Origin: an uncultured Verrucomicrobiota bacterium
Lineage (GTDB): Bacteria; Verrucomicrobiota; Verrucomicrobiia; Limisphaerales; UBA9464
Assembly (NCBI GenBank): GCA_903835555.1
Contig: CAILNN010000257.1
Span: 1-36,733, forward strand
DNA: 36,733 nucleotides
Direction of reading: 5' to 3'
The position numbers and the translations under genes are program-made. The notes under the pieces were generated by a model. It was not told the origin of the DNA, did not search any database, and worked only from the letters and a program-made list of their open reading frames with translations. Positions 23,634-31,858 of the stretch are shown one piece after another. The stretch's first letter is position 1, and the number at the start of each line of letters is the position of its first letter.

Positions 23634-25598
23634 ATGAATGCCAATGACGTATTTCTCGACGCGGGCCAGGACTGTTTTTCGCTCCGCACCAAGGCACCTG
23701 GGCCGATCGGAAAACTGCCGCTAACGCCCGAGATGCTTTTGGAACGGCCCAGTGGGGATTTGTTTGGCCTTAGCCAGAATGCCGGGATGGGATGGAATCC
23801 GTCGGAACTGGGACGCGATTCCTATTTGATCCTTTCGACGCTCGGTGGGGTTCGTGCTCCAGGCGGTGAACCGATTGCCCTAGGGTACCATACGGGGCAT
23901 TGGGAAATTGGTCTCCTGGTCCAGGCGGCGGCGGAGGAGTTGCGACGGCTCCGGGCGATTCCTTTTGCTGGATTTGTATCGGACCCATGCGATGGGCGGA
24001 CTCAAGGGACGGTTGGAATGATGGACTCGCTGCCGTACCGCAATGATGCGGCCACGGTATTACGTCGACTCATCCGGTCACTGCCCACCCGAAAAGGGGT
24101 CTTGGGAGTGGCGACTTGCGACAAGGGTTTGCCAGCGATGCTAATGGCGATCGCGGGTGTTCCAGGCCTTCCCGGGATTATCGTGCCCGGGGGAGTCACT
24201 CTACCGCCGGAATTCGGTGAAGATGCCGGGAAGGTACAGACCTTGGGGGCGAGATACTCGCACGGACTTGTTTCGCTGGATGAAGCAGCGGAATTGGGAT
24301 GTCGCGCGTGCGCGAGTCCTGGGGGGGGCTGCCAATTTTTGGGAACGGCGGCGACTGCTCAGGTGGTGAGCGAAGCGCTCGGCCTTTCGCTACCGCACTC
24401 GGCATTGACTCCCAGTGGCGAGGCTGTTTGGCGTGAAACAGCGGTCCAATCGGCGCGAGCCATTGTCCAACTCGGTGCACTGGGGCGAACGACGGGAAAC
24501 ATCCTGACCGATGCCAGCGTCCGCAATGCCATGGTGGTCCATGCGGCATTTGGCGGATCAACCAATCTTCTGCTTCACGTCCCTGCCATTGCCCACGCGT
24601 CCGGGCTCCGGCGTCCGACGGTGGAAGACTGGACCCGAGTCAATCGCGAGACCCCTCGGTTGGTCAGCGTGTTACCGAACGGCCCCGTTCACCATCCAAC
24701 AGTACGAGTTTTCTTAGCAGGTGGGGTTCCAGAGGTGATGCTTCACCTGCGAAGCCTTCGTCTGCTGGACTTGGATGTCCAAACGGTGGCGGGAAAGCGA
24801 CTGGGAGATGTGCTTGAAATCTGGGAACGATGTGATCGGCGTCAACAATTTCGAGATGTCCTCCAGGCAAAAGACGGCGTTGACCCGGACGATGTGATTT
24901 TTTCTCCCTCGGCGGCGAGAAATCAAGGCCTTAGGAGCACGACCGCTTTTCCCCGAGGAAATCTGGCCCCGGAAGGATCGGTCATTAAGAGCACGGCGAT
25001 TGATCCGAGCTTGATTGACGAAGACGGTGTCTTTCGGTTTGAAGGCCGAGCGCGTATTTATACAAGGGAATCGAAGGCAATAGCAGGGATTAAGCGAGGC
25101 GAGGTCAAGGCGGGGGATATCCTTGTGCTCATGGGAGTCGGCCCTATGGGGACTGGGATGGAAGAAACCTACCAAATCACCAGCGCCTTGAAGCACCTTC
25201 CGTGGGGCAAATCGGTGGCCTTATTGACTGATGCGCGATTCAGCGGGGTGAGCACGGGTGCCTGTGTGGGGCATATAGGGCCCGAAGCCTTGGCGGGCGG
25301 GCCGCTAGGCAAGGTAAGGGATGGGGATCGCATTCGAATTCGAATTGATTGCCTGGAACTGACGGGACGGATCGACTTTGTCGGCGAAGGAGACGAGGTG
25401 CTTAGTGAATCCGACGCCGTTCGAATACTGGGAGAGCGAAATCCGAATGTTGACTTGGCACCGCATCCGGACCTGCCTTCCGACACTCGGCTATGGGCTG
25501 CACTCCAATCCGTGAGTGGAGGAACTTGGGGAGGCTGTGTGTTTGACGTTGAAGCGATTGCGGGCAGATTGGGCCTAAATTACGGGCTTCCCCGCTGA
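23634..25598 (+). CDS. yjhG: Sugar-acid dehydratase, YjhG/YagF family (IlvD/Edd superfamily)
   Basis: The 654 residues align closely along the whole length with E. coli YjhG/YagF (about 655), the D-xylonate dehydratases. Motifs include [54 protein letters not shown] and [18 protein letters not shown]. The Fe-S ligand cysteines are Cys119, Cys162 and Cys233. The C-terminal part holds [17 protein letters not shown] and [18 protein letters not shown]. The superfamily dehydrates sugar acids to 2-keto-3-deoxy acids. D-xylonate is the best-known substrate of this branch, but another aldonate is possible. It starts 9 bases after the BioD-like gene and ends the operon. No xylose dehydrogenase or keto-acid aldolase is in the window. 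The branched-chain amino acid enzyme IlvD is excluded by the YjhG-specific N-terminus. Confidence 0.93.
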   Translation: MNANDVFLDAGQDCFSLRTKAPGPIGKLPLTPEMLLERPSGDLFGLSQNAGMGWNPSELGRDSYLILSTLGGVRAPGGEPIALGYHTGHWEIGLLVQAAAEELRRLRAIPFAGFVSDPCDGRTQGTVGMMDSLPYRNDAATVLRRLIRSLPTRKGVLGVATCDKGLPAMLMAIAGVPGLPGIIVPGGVTLPPEFGEDAGKVQTLGARYSHGLVSLDEAAELGCRACASPGGGCQFLGTAATAQVVSEALGLSLPHSALTPSGEAVWRETAVQSARAIVQLGALGRTTGNILTDASVRNAMVVHAAFGGSTNLLLHVPAIAHASGLRRPTVEDWTRVNRETPRLVSVLPNGPVHHPTVRVFLAGGVPEVMLHLRSLRLLDLDVQTVAGKRLGDVLEIWERCDRRQQFRDVLQAKDGVDPDDVIFSPSAARNQGLRSTTAFPRGNLAPEGSVIKSTAIDPSLIDEDGVFRFEGRARIYTRESKAIAGIKRGEVKAGDILVLMGVGPMGTGMEETYQITSALKHLPWGKSVALLTDARFSGVSTGACVGHIGPEALAGGPLGKVRDGDRIRIRIDCLELTGRIDFVGEGDEVLSESDAVRILGERNPNVDLAPHPDLPSDTRLWAALQSVSGGTWGGCVFDVEAIAGRLGLNYGLPR

Positions 25599-25708
25599 GG
25601 CCGGGAAAACCGCGACGGCTCGAAGCCGCCATTGGGCATCCTCAACCCTTAAAAGGCATCGCGTTTTTTCTCGTCGCTAAAACGCCAATTTGTTTGGATC
25701 GACGGCTG

Positions 25709-26797
25709 ATGAAACCAATTGCCTTGTGTATTGTTGGGTGTGGGGCAGTGGTGGCTGACCTTCACATGCCGGTGGTCGAGTCCCTACAAAGAAAAGGTGC
25801 CGTGAATGTGGTTGCCTTGGTGGATAATCAGAAAGACAGGGCGGGCAGATTCGCCCGAAAATTTCGGGATGCGAAGGTCTATGATAAGCTGGATGAAGCC
25901 ATCCAATCGAAACCGATTGGGCTGACTTTTGTAGCCTCTCCTCCGGGACTCCACGCGGAGCATGTCCTTGCTGCGTTAAACGCAGGAAGCCATGTCCTTG
26001 TTGAGAAGCCGATGGTGACCAATTCCATCGATGCCCAACGATTGGTCGACGCATCGAGGAAGAAGGGTTTGGTCACAGCGGTTGGGCTTCCCCGGCGCTA
26101 TTATCCCCACGTAGCCGAGGTTGCTGAACGAATTGCAAACGGAGATTTTGGTCCACGATTAACATTTCGGTACCGGGAAGGTGGATCATTTGGATGGCCG
26201 GTCGCCAGCGACGCGGTATTTCGCCGCGAAAAAGCCGGAGGAGGCGTCTTGATGGACAAAGGAGTGCACGCTCTGGATGTTTTGGAACAACTATTTGGTG
26301 CCGTAAAGATCAAGGGATGCCGTGATGACTCACAAAGCGGAGGGGTTGAATGCAACGCTCTTTTGGACCTGGAGTATGTGCGCGCGGAGGGACAGTTACA
26401 ATTAAGCTGGGACCAGCCCTTGAATAACGGAATCTGGGTTTCAGGGGAAAAAGCTGATGCGTATCTGGCATTGGAAACCATCCATACCTATCGATGGCGC
26501 GAACCGAAGGGAACCTGGAAAGTTTTGCCGGCTCAAAAGGACTGGCCTAATTCGCTGACACCAAACGGGCCTCGAAAATCGCCCTCGGACTACTACCAAT
26601 GCATTGGTTTGCAGTGGTGGGGCGCGTTGCGGGCAATCGCGTTGGGAGAACCTCCGGCGGTGGACGCGGAACGAGCGTCTCAGGTGATTCGCGCCATCGA
26701 ATCCTCCTATAGGCAATCTCAATCGCTTGTCCTGCCATGGCTTTCTCGGCCTGAGCAAGTGACCAGTCAAAAACTCCATTGGAGGGCAGCAGCTTGA
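25709..26797 (+). CDS. Gfo/Idh/MocA-family oxidoreductase
   Basis: The protein has 362 residues from the ATG at 25709. It has the classic Rossmann start IALCIVGCGAVVADLHMPVV and LVDNQKD, then VEKPMVTN, the family's signature EKP motif with the catalytic Lys. Later come the alpha/beta dimer region (GGGVLMDKGVHALDVLEQLFG), whose DKGVHALD corresponds to the catalytic GxHxxD. Such NAD(P) enzymes oxidise or reduce a sugar carbon, commonly in UDP- or CDP-sugar pathways. Its TGA stop overlaps the TTG start of the following SDR gene (TTGA), so a joint role in sugar modification is likely. The 110-base gap after the dehydratase holds a small CGGCT-CGA-AGCCG hairpin without a T-run. The substrate is not known. 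Confidence 0.9.
   Translation: MKPIALCIVGCGAVVADLHMPVVESLQRKGAVNVVALVDNQKDRAGRFARKFRDAKVYDKLDEAIQSKPIGLTFVASPPGLHAEHVLAALNAGSHVLVEKPMVTNSIDAQRLVDASRKKGLVTAVGLPRRYYPHVAEVAERIANGDFGPRLTFRYREGGSFGWPVASDAVFRREKAGGGVLMDKGVHALDVLEQLFGAVKIKGCRDDSQSGGVECNALLDLEYVRAEGQLQLSWDQPLNNGIWVSGEKADAYLALETIHTYRWREPKGTWKVLPAQKDWPNSLTPNGPRKSPSDYYQCIGLQWWGALRAIALGEPPAVDAERASQVIRAIESSYRQSQSLVLPWLSRPEQVTSQKLHWRAAA
26781..26785 (+). promoter_or_regulatory. Shine-Dalgarno sequence that decides a TTG start
   Basis: GGAGG lies eight bases before TTG at 26794. It is one of the few strong ribosome sites in the window and lies inside the end of the oxidoreductase gene. It supports 26794, not 26779, as the start of the SDR gene. 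Confidence 0.65.
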
Positions 26798-27870
26798 AAC
26801 GAATCGCATTAATTGGATCGGGGGGCTTCGTAGGTGCCCGGGCTCTGGAAATGAAGCATCTGAACGCTTCTGGATTCGAAGAAATCGAATTCGTGCCCAT
26901 TATTCGCCAATTTCGAGGCCTTGGTCGCATCTCCAAACTAGGGCTTAGGAACTACCGAATGGGGGACCTTTCCAAACCGGAGTCTTTGAAGTCGGCCCTT
27001 GCCGGATGCCACGCGGCTGTAAACCTGACCATGGGAGACGACAGCCGAATCACATCTGACGTTCAGAATCTATATCGAGCCTGTCAGGAGGGGCAGGTGG
27101 AAACATTGGTTCATTTGAGTTCGGCCGAGGTCTATGGAAGGTGCGACACGCCGGGACTTCATGATGACTCGCCCTGGCAAACCGATCATTGGATGGAGTA
27201 CGCCCGATGCAAGGGGCAGGCAGAGGATTGGCTTCGGAACACCCTCGGACAGAGCGGTCCCAAGATTGTTGTGTTGCGTCCGGGATTAATCTGGGGACCT
27301 CGGTCTGGATGGTTGGCCGAACCAGCCCAAGCGATTCACGATGGCACAGCCTATTATGTAGATGGGGGGAAGTGGGCCTGCAATCTCTGCTTTGTCGACA
27401 ACTTGGTGCGATCAATCGCGACCGTTGTCCAAACGCCGACGAGTGGCTTTTATAACCTGGGCGACCCCGGACGCCCCACTTGGCGAGGGTATTATCAAGC
27501 GTTGGGTGAGGTCCTGAATCGAGACGTTTCGCAACTGACTGATTTTCCAGAGACCGCTTATCGCCCGGGACTGAAGGAAAAGCTATCGAGTTTGACGAAA
27601 AGTTCCCTGGCAAAATCCATCAAACGCCGGATGCAAAACCAAACAAAAACGGCGATTAAATTCTGGCTAACTGAACGATTTGGAGGTGGTTCTTTGCACC
27701 TGCCTGGTCCGAGTCTATCGAAGGGTGGCTGGTGGTTACGGACCGTCCGTTATCAACTTCCAGTGGAGAAATTCAGCAAGACATTCCCATCCGCAACCTT
27801 GCAGACCTTTGAGCAGGCAATGGCGAGCTCAGCGCAGTGGTTGACATTTAGCGGCTACCATGAAATCTGA
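26794..27870 (+). CDS. NAD-dependent epimerase/dehydratase (extended SDR)
   Basis: The 358 residues start at TTG 26794, supported by GGAGG upstream and a TTGA overlap with the previous gene. The N-terminus KRIALIGSGGFVGARALE is the dinucleotide-binding GxxGxxG. VHLSSAEVYG and the catalytic pair Tyr136/Lys140 (YARCK) mark an active extended SDR. VVLRPGLIWGPRSGW and FVDNLVRSI follow as usual. About 90 C-terminal residues beyond the SDR fold (from about 265) are basic and unfamiliar. The gene overlaps the glycosyltransferase gene downstream by 11 bases. The three genes therefore form a tightly coupled unit, probably making and transferring one sugar. Epimerisation, dehydration or reduction cannot be told apart from the sequence. 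Confidence 0.87.
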   Translation: MKRIALIGSGGFVGARALEMKHLNASGFEEIEFVPIIRQFRGLGRISKLGLRNYRMGDLSKPESLKSALAGCHAAVNLTMGDDSRITSDVQNLYRACQEGQVETLVHLSSAEVYGRCDTPGLHDDSPWQTDHWMEYARCKGQAEDWLRNTLGQSGPKIVVLRPGLIWGPRSGWLAEPAQAIHDGTAYYVDGGKWACNLCFVDNLVRSIATVVQTPTSGFYNLGDPGRPTWRGYYQALGEVLNRDVSQLTDFPETAYRPGLKEKLSSLTKSSLAKSIKRRMQNQTKTAIKFWLTERFGGGSLHLPGPSLSKGGWWLRTVRYQLPVEKFSKTFPSATLQTFEQAMASSAQWLTFSGYHEI

Positions 27871-29128
27871 GGAGAAACCACCTCTCCGGGTCAGTGGGTT
27901 GCCGCTGAGTGGCAAACGGGTGCTGACATTTTTTCCCCAGTGCGCGTCCCCCCCGTCGACTGGAGCCCATGTCGGACTATGGCAGCGGCTGGAGAGCTAC
28001 CAAGCATTGGGGGCGGAAGTTCATCTTGTCGCTCCTCAAGCGACTTTTCCCAAGAACGCACGTTGGTCCCCTGAAGCGAGGACCTTCACCGAGGCCAAAG
28101 GGGTCAAATTGCATCTAGGCCCAGCGCATGTGGGAACCGTCGATTTCTGGTGGGCGGCGGCGTGGCAGGTCGCAGCCAAGAAAATTGGGCGGGTTGTATG
28201 GCCCCGACCGGACAGCATCTATTATTGGCGGCCCCAGTTGTTTGCCTTCTGGAGGCGGCTTGTTCAATCTGGTCAATTCAAAGTTGGGGTGGTCAATTAT
28301 GCGAATTGGTACCGATTATTGCCAATCGCGCAGTCGATGGGCATGACCACCGTTGTCGAAATGCACGACCTATTAGTAGAGCAATTCAAGTCTCGCTATG
28401 CGGTTGCCGGGCTTCATCCCAGAACACCAGCCCAAATCGCCGCCTACCAGGCGGCTGAAGCTCGCTGTTTAGGAATGGCCGACCTCATCATTTCGGTTAA
28501 CCAGCAGGAATCCCGATTGGTCGAACGTGCACTTGGGCGCCCTGTGTTGACGATGCCGTTCGGTTTCCGTGAACCTGCGACCGTGCAAAAGCCAATTCCG
28601 GTGGATATTCTAGCGGTGGGATCCGGCATTGAACATAACAAGAAAGGACTTAGAGCATTTTTGCAAGGGGCGTGGCCGGAAATCATCTCAAAGCGCCCGG
28701 AAACGACAATGACGGTCTGCGGAGGGATGGGAGAGATTTTAACGGGAAATGAGCCCGGGATCACGAGAATTCGATTCGCGCCTGACCTGGCCCCTCTGTA
28801 CGCCGGCGCAAAAATCATCCTGCTCTGTACCGTCTCCGGCTCGGGAATCAAAGTTAAGGCTCTGGAGGCTCTTTCCTTTGGAGGCTGCATCTTGGCGCAT
28901 GAGCATAGCGTGGAAGCGCTTGAATTCGATCCGGGAGTGCACGGAGAAGTCGTGCACGACTTGGCGAAAGCATCTCCAGTCGCGCTTGAATTGCTTAGGA
29001 ATGACGCGCGGAGGAAGAAGTTGCAGGCGGCTTGTCTGGAGCGTTTTCGCAGCCAGTACAGTTTTGAGGCGACGCTACGTCAATTACGCGATGCCCTGAC
29101 ACCGCTTCTGGATAGGGCCATAAAATAG
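27860..29128 (+). CDS. Glycosyltransferase (GT4/GT-B fold)
   Basis: A 422-residue GT-B protein whose ATG overlaps the SDR gene by 11 bases. The N-terminal half starts with RVLTFFPQCASPPSTGAH, a glycosyltransferase 4-type glycine/serine loop, and GAEVHLVAPQ. The C-terminal half has DILAVGSGIEHNKKGLRAF, APDLAPLYAGAKIILLC and GSGIKVKALEALSFGGCIL, the region that binds the nucleotide-sugar donor, though the usual E-x7-E motif is altered (KVKALEALSFG). No membrane segment is seen; such enzymes act at the cytoplasmic side of the inner membrane in glycan assembly. The gene converges with the M14 peptidase gene, with only eight bases between the two stop codons. Donor and acceptor are unknown. Confidence 0.86.
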   Translation: MKSEEKPPLRVSGLPLSGKRVLTFFPQCASPPSTGAHVGLWQRLESYQALGAEVHLVAPQATFPKNARWSPEARTFTEAKGVKLHLGPAHVGTVDFWWAAAWQVAAKKIGRVVWPRPDSIYYWRPQLFAFWRRLVQSGQFKVGVVNYANWYRLLPIAQSMGMTTVVEMHDLLVEQFKSRYAVAGLHPRTPAQIAAYQAAEARCLGMADLIISVNQQESRLVERALGRPVLTMPFGFREPATVQKPIPVDILAVGSGIEHNKKGLRAFLQGAWPEIISKRPETTMTVCGGMGEILTGNEPGITRIRFAPDLAPLYAGAKIILLCTVSGSGIKVKALEALSFGGCILAHEHSVEALEFDPGVHGEVVHDLAKASPVALELLRNDARRKKLQAACLERFRSQYSFEATLRQLRDALTPLLDRAIK

Positions 29129-29136
29129 AGTATACC

Positions 29137-29991
29137 CTAGGGTGATAATTCGATAGGCAATTGCCCCTGTCGCTCAATAGAAGGGGCGGGGCAACGCTGA
29201 CCTGCGGCCCCGAGGGCGGCCATTACGGAAGCCTTCAAGGCGTTGACGCGAACCGGCAACGGCCAATCACTTGGGGCTTCCAGTGTGTAAGTGCGGTCCA
29301 CTTTATGAACTGCCAGCCAGACGGCCTCAGGCCAGAGTGGGCGGGCATGTGGTTCTGCGGAAGGTCGGATGATTCCCGGGCTGTCCACCGGGCGTCCGTC
29401 AACTTCGGGGAGGTGTTCGATAGGGCAGACCGGAGAGACCGCATTCACCATGGTTTGAGCCAAAGAGGGGTGTTTCCCTGAGTTGAGCTCGTAGCAATAA
29501 AACCCATTCGCTTCCCAATCTTCGTGCAGCAGAAGGGAGAGATGGAGGCGGGGCAATTGCGTCAACCAGGCAATCTGTCCGATCACTTCATTCGATTTTG
29601 GGTGGCGAAAGTCTCGATTGAGGTCAATGCCGATCGAGTTTTCGCGGGTATTGGACAAAAACCCATCTGGATTGAGGCACGGAATTATCCAGTAATTGCC
29701 CATCGGCCATTGGTCCTCGCGCAAGAGTTCCAAGATTGCCAGCGGTCCGGCCGGTTCGTCACCATGGATACCAGCTGACACGTAGAAATTCGGGGCTTCC
29801 GGAAGAGGAGATGGACGCACGAGTGCAATTCTCCTAAAAGGCTCTGGAGCAATGGTTTCCACACTCCAGCCTGCGCGTTCTGCGGCGGTCCGGCATGCGG
29901 ACATCACCTCATACGGGTTCAATCGTTGCCCCCAATAGGCTCCCTGATTCAGGCCCAATCGTTTCACGAGGACAAGGTGGGCGACCTTCAC
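29137..29991 (-). CDS. M14-family zinc carboxypeptidase-like protein
   Basis: The protein has 284 residues from the ATG at 29991. Zinc-binding M14 motifs are in order: GIHGDEPAG (His76, Glu79), NPDGF, LNRDF (Asn125, Arg126 for the substrate carboxylate) and LLHEDWE (His156). A likely catalytic Glu lies in TLEAPSD near residue 250. Its compact size and the HGDE form resemble MpaA-type murein peptide amidases and the AstE/aspartoacylase branch more than large secreted carboxypeptidases. No signal peptide is seen, so a cytoplasmic role such as peptide recycling is plausible. It lies on the opposite strand from the surrounding sugar genes and has its own upstream region shared with the cytidylyltransferase gene. 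Fold and metal site are clear; the substrate is inferred. Confidence 0.83.
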   Translation of the reverse strand: MKVAHLVLVKRLGLNQGAYWGQRLNPYEVMSACRTAAERAGWSVETIAPEPFRRIALVRPSPLPEAPNFYVSAGIHGDEPAGPLAILELLREDQWPMGNYWIIPCLNPDGFLSNTRENSIGIDLNRDFRHPKSNEVIGQIAWLTQLPRLHLSLLLHEDWEANGFYCYELNSGKHPSLAQTMVNAVSPVCPIEHLPEVDGRPVDSPGIIRPSAEPHARPLWPEAVWLAVHKVDRTYTLEAPSDWPLPVRVNALKASVMAALGAAGQRCPAPSIERQGQLPIELSP

Positions 29992-30133
29992 CCATTTTCA
30001 ATCTCTTCTGTCAGGGACCAGGTTCGACCTCGAATCAGATGGCAGGGTCCGATCGATTTGTCGGAACGAGACGAATTCGCTCGCCTAAGAACGCATCCGC
30101 CGTAGCGTCGGGAACGCATTACGTCATCAACGA

Positions 30134-30910
30134 ATGAAAGTAGTCATTTTATGTGGTGGGCTAGGAACTCGCCTGAGGGAAGAAACCGAATACCGTCCCA
30201 AGCCGATGGTGCCAGTGGGTGGGCGCCCGATCATCTGGCATATCATGAAGTATTATGCCCATTTTGGGCACCGGGAATTCATCTTGTGTCTTGGCTATAA
30301 AGGCGAGGTGATCAAGGACTATTTTCGGAACTACTTGTGGAACACCAGCGATGTGACACTGAAGCTTGGGCGAAATCCTCAAATCCGGTATCACTCCACT
30401 CATGACGAGGAGGATTGGACGGTGACTTTGTTGGAAACGGGCCTTGAGACGCAAACCGGCGGGCGTTTACGCCGGGCCTTGACGCATATCCAAGACGAAC
30501 GTTTTTTATTCACATACGGGGACGGTCTGACGGACAGCGATATCAATGCGTCAATTCGTTTCCACCAAGCCCATGGCGCGGTGGCAACGGTCACTGCGGT
30601 AAAGCCCGTGGGGCGGTTCGGCGAATTGGCCATGGACGGGCAAACCATCACTGCCTTTCGGGAGAAGCCAGAGCAGGAGAGCGCCTATATCAGCGGGGGA
30701 TTCATGGTTTTGAATCAGGGCATAGGGCGGTATTTGGAAGGGGGAGACTCTTGTATTTTTGAGCGCTTTCCGATGGAAAGACTGGCATCGGAAGGACAAC
30801 TGAAGGCCTATTGTCATGATGGTTTTTGGCAGTGCATGGATACCTATCGCGAGCAGCAACTGCTGGATCGGTACTGGTCAACCGGTGAGGCCAGATGGAA
30901 AGTCTGGTAG
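30134..30910 (+). CDS. rfbF: Glucose-1-phosphate cytidylyltransferase
   Basis: It makes CDP-glucose from CTP and glucose-1-phosphate, the entry step to CDP-linked deoxysugars. The 258 residues match RfbF over the full length: the N-terminal VVILCGGLGTRLREETEYRP then KPMVPVGGRPI, FILCLGYKGEVIKDYF, FLFTYGDGLTDSDI (metal-binding Asp), GRFGELAMD and EGQLKAYCHDGFWQCMDT. RfbF is distinguished from dTDP-glucose synthase (RfbA) by this length and these signatures. It opens a co-directional run of seven genes ending at 36580. Neither a CDP-glucose 4,6-dehydratase (rfbG) nor rfbH follows, which is unusual. No Shine-Dalgarno sequence is seen at the ATG. Confidence 0.94.
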   Translation: MKVVILCGGLGTRLREETEYRPKPMVPVGGRPIIWHIMKYYAHFGHREFILCLGYKGEVIKDYFRNYLWNTSDVTLKLGRNPQIRYHSTHDEEDWTVTLLETGLETQTGGRLRRALTHIQDERFLFTYGDGLTDSDINASIRFHQAHGAVATVTAVKPVGRFGELAMDGQTITAFREKPEQESAYISGGFMVLNQGIGRYLEGGDSCIFERFPMERLASEGQLKAYCHDGFWQCMDTYREQQLLDRYWSTGEARWKVW

Positions 30911-30979
30911 AAAATCGACCCATTACCATCCGACGGCTGCGGCAAAATTGCGGCCAAACCCGTTTCGTCCCCCCATCTC

Positions 30980-31858
30980 ATGCGACTACTTGTCACTGGC
31001 GGCACAGGGTTTATCGGACGGGTATTGGTCCGGCAGGCACTTGCTTCTGGAATGGAAGTAGCTGTCCTAACGCGATCGACGCCCCCGTTTGGTGACGAAC
31101 GAATCCGATGGATATCTGGGACGCTGCTAAACCCGGATTGGGATGCAATTCGCGGGTGGCAACCCGAGGTGTGCGTGCACGGGGCTTGGATTGCAACGCC
31201 GGGAATCTACCTCCAATCACCAGAAAACGGGATTTGGGCCACCGCCAGCCACCAGTTCCTGACGCGGCTATCACGAATGGGACTCCAGCGGGCAATTGCC
31301 TTGGGGACATGCATTGAGTATGCGATGACCGGACAGCCGTTTCGCGAGGGGGCCACTCCCATCCACCCGACCAGTCCTTATGCTCTCGCCAAACATCAAC
31401 TGCATTCCCGCCTTGCCGTGGATTTTGCCAACAGCGGAACGTCACTGGCTTGGGCGCGAATTTTCTATCCCTATGGACCGGGAGAGCATCCCGCGCGACT
31501 TGCCAGCTCCATGATCCGTCGGCTTCGAGCAGGAGAACCGATCCGCTTGAAGACACCCGAAAGCATCAAGGACTACGTGCATGTGGAGGATGTCGGCACG
31601 GCACTGATCTGCCTTGTGCGGAGTGCCTTCCAAGGGCCCGTAAATGTTGGCAGCGGAACCGGCATACGCATTGTCGAGTTCGCCGCCATCCTTGCCCGCC
31701 TGTTGGAACGGCCCGAGCTGGTGGAATGGGAGAGCCCAGAGCCCGATCCGCTTGATCAGATCGTAGCGGACAACCAACTCTTGCGCGGGCTCGGCTGGAA
31801 GCCTGAGGTGAAACTTGAAACAGGCCTCGCTCAAATGATAGAAACGGAATCGAAATGA
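30980..31858 (+). CDS. NAD-dependent epimerase/reductase (short SDR)
   Basis: The 292 residues begin with MRLLVTGGTGFIGRVLVRQA (TGxxGxxG). The catalytic triad is recognisable: Thr110 in ALGTCIEY, Tyr134 and Lys138 in SPYALAKHQ. IFYPYGPGEHPARL and KDYVHVEDVGTAL follow, then VNVGSGTGIRIVEF. At 292 residues it is too short for, and lacks the acid pair (DE after Ser/Thr) of, a 4,6-dehydratase. It is better read as a 4-keto reductase or epimerase acting late in the pathway, as in CDP-paratose/abequose or GDP-fucose-type synthesis. Its stop overlaps the next ATG as ATGA. The reaction is inferred from context. Confidence 0.86.
   Translation: MRLLVTGGTGFIGRVLVRQALASGMEVAVLTRSTPPFGDERIRWISGTLLNPDWDAIRGWQPEVCVHGAWIATPGIYLQSPENGIWATASHQFLTRLSRMGLQRAIALGTCIEYAMTGQPFREGATPIHPTSPYALAKHQLHSRLAVDFANSGTSLAWARIFYPYGPGEHPARLASSMIRRLRAGEPIRLKTPESIKDYVHVEDVGTALICLVRSAFQGPVNVGSGTGIRIVEFAAILARLLERPELVEWESPEPDPLDQIVADNQLLRGLGWKPEVKLETGLAQMIETESK

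Noticed and set aside
25616..25628. Terminator after the sugar-acid dehydratase
   Set aside because: Stem is only five base pairs (CGGCT/AGCCG) with no T-run, so not called.
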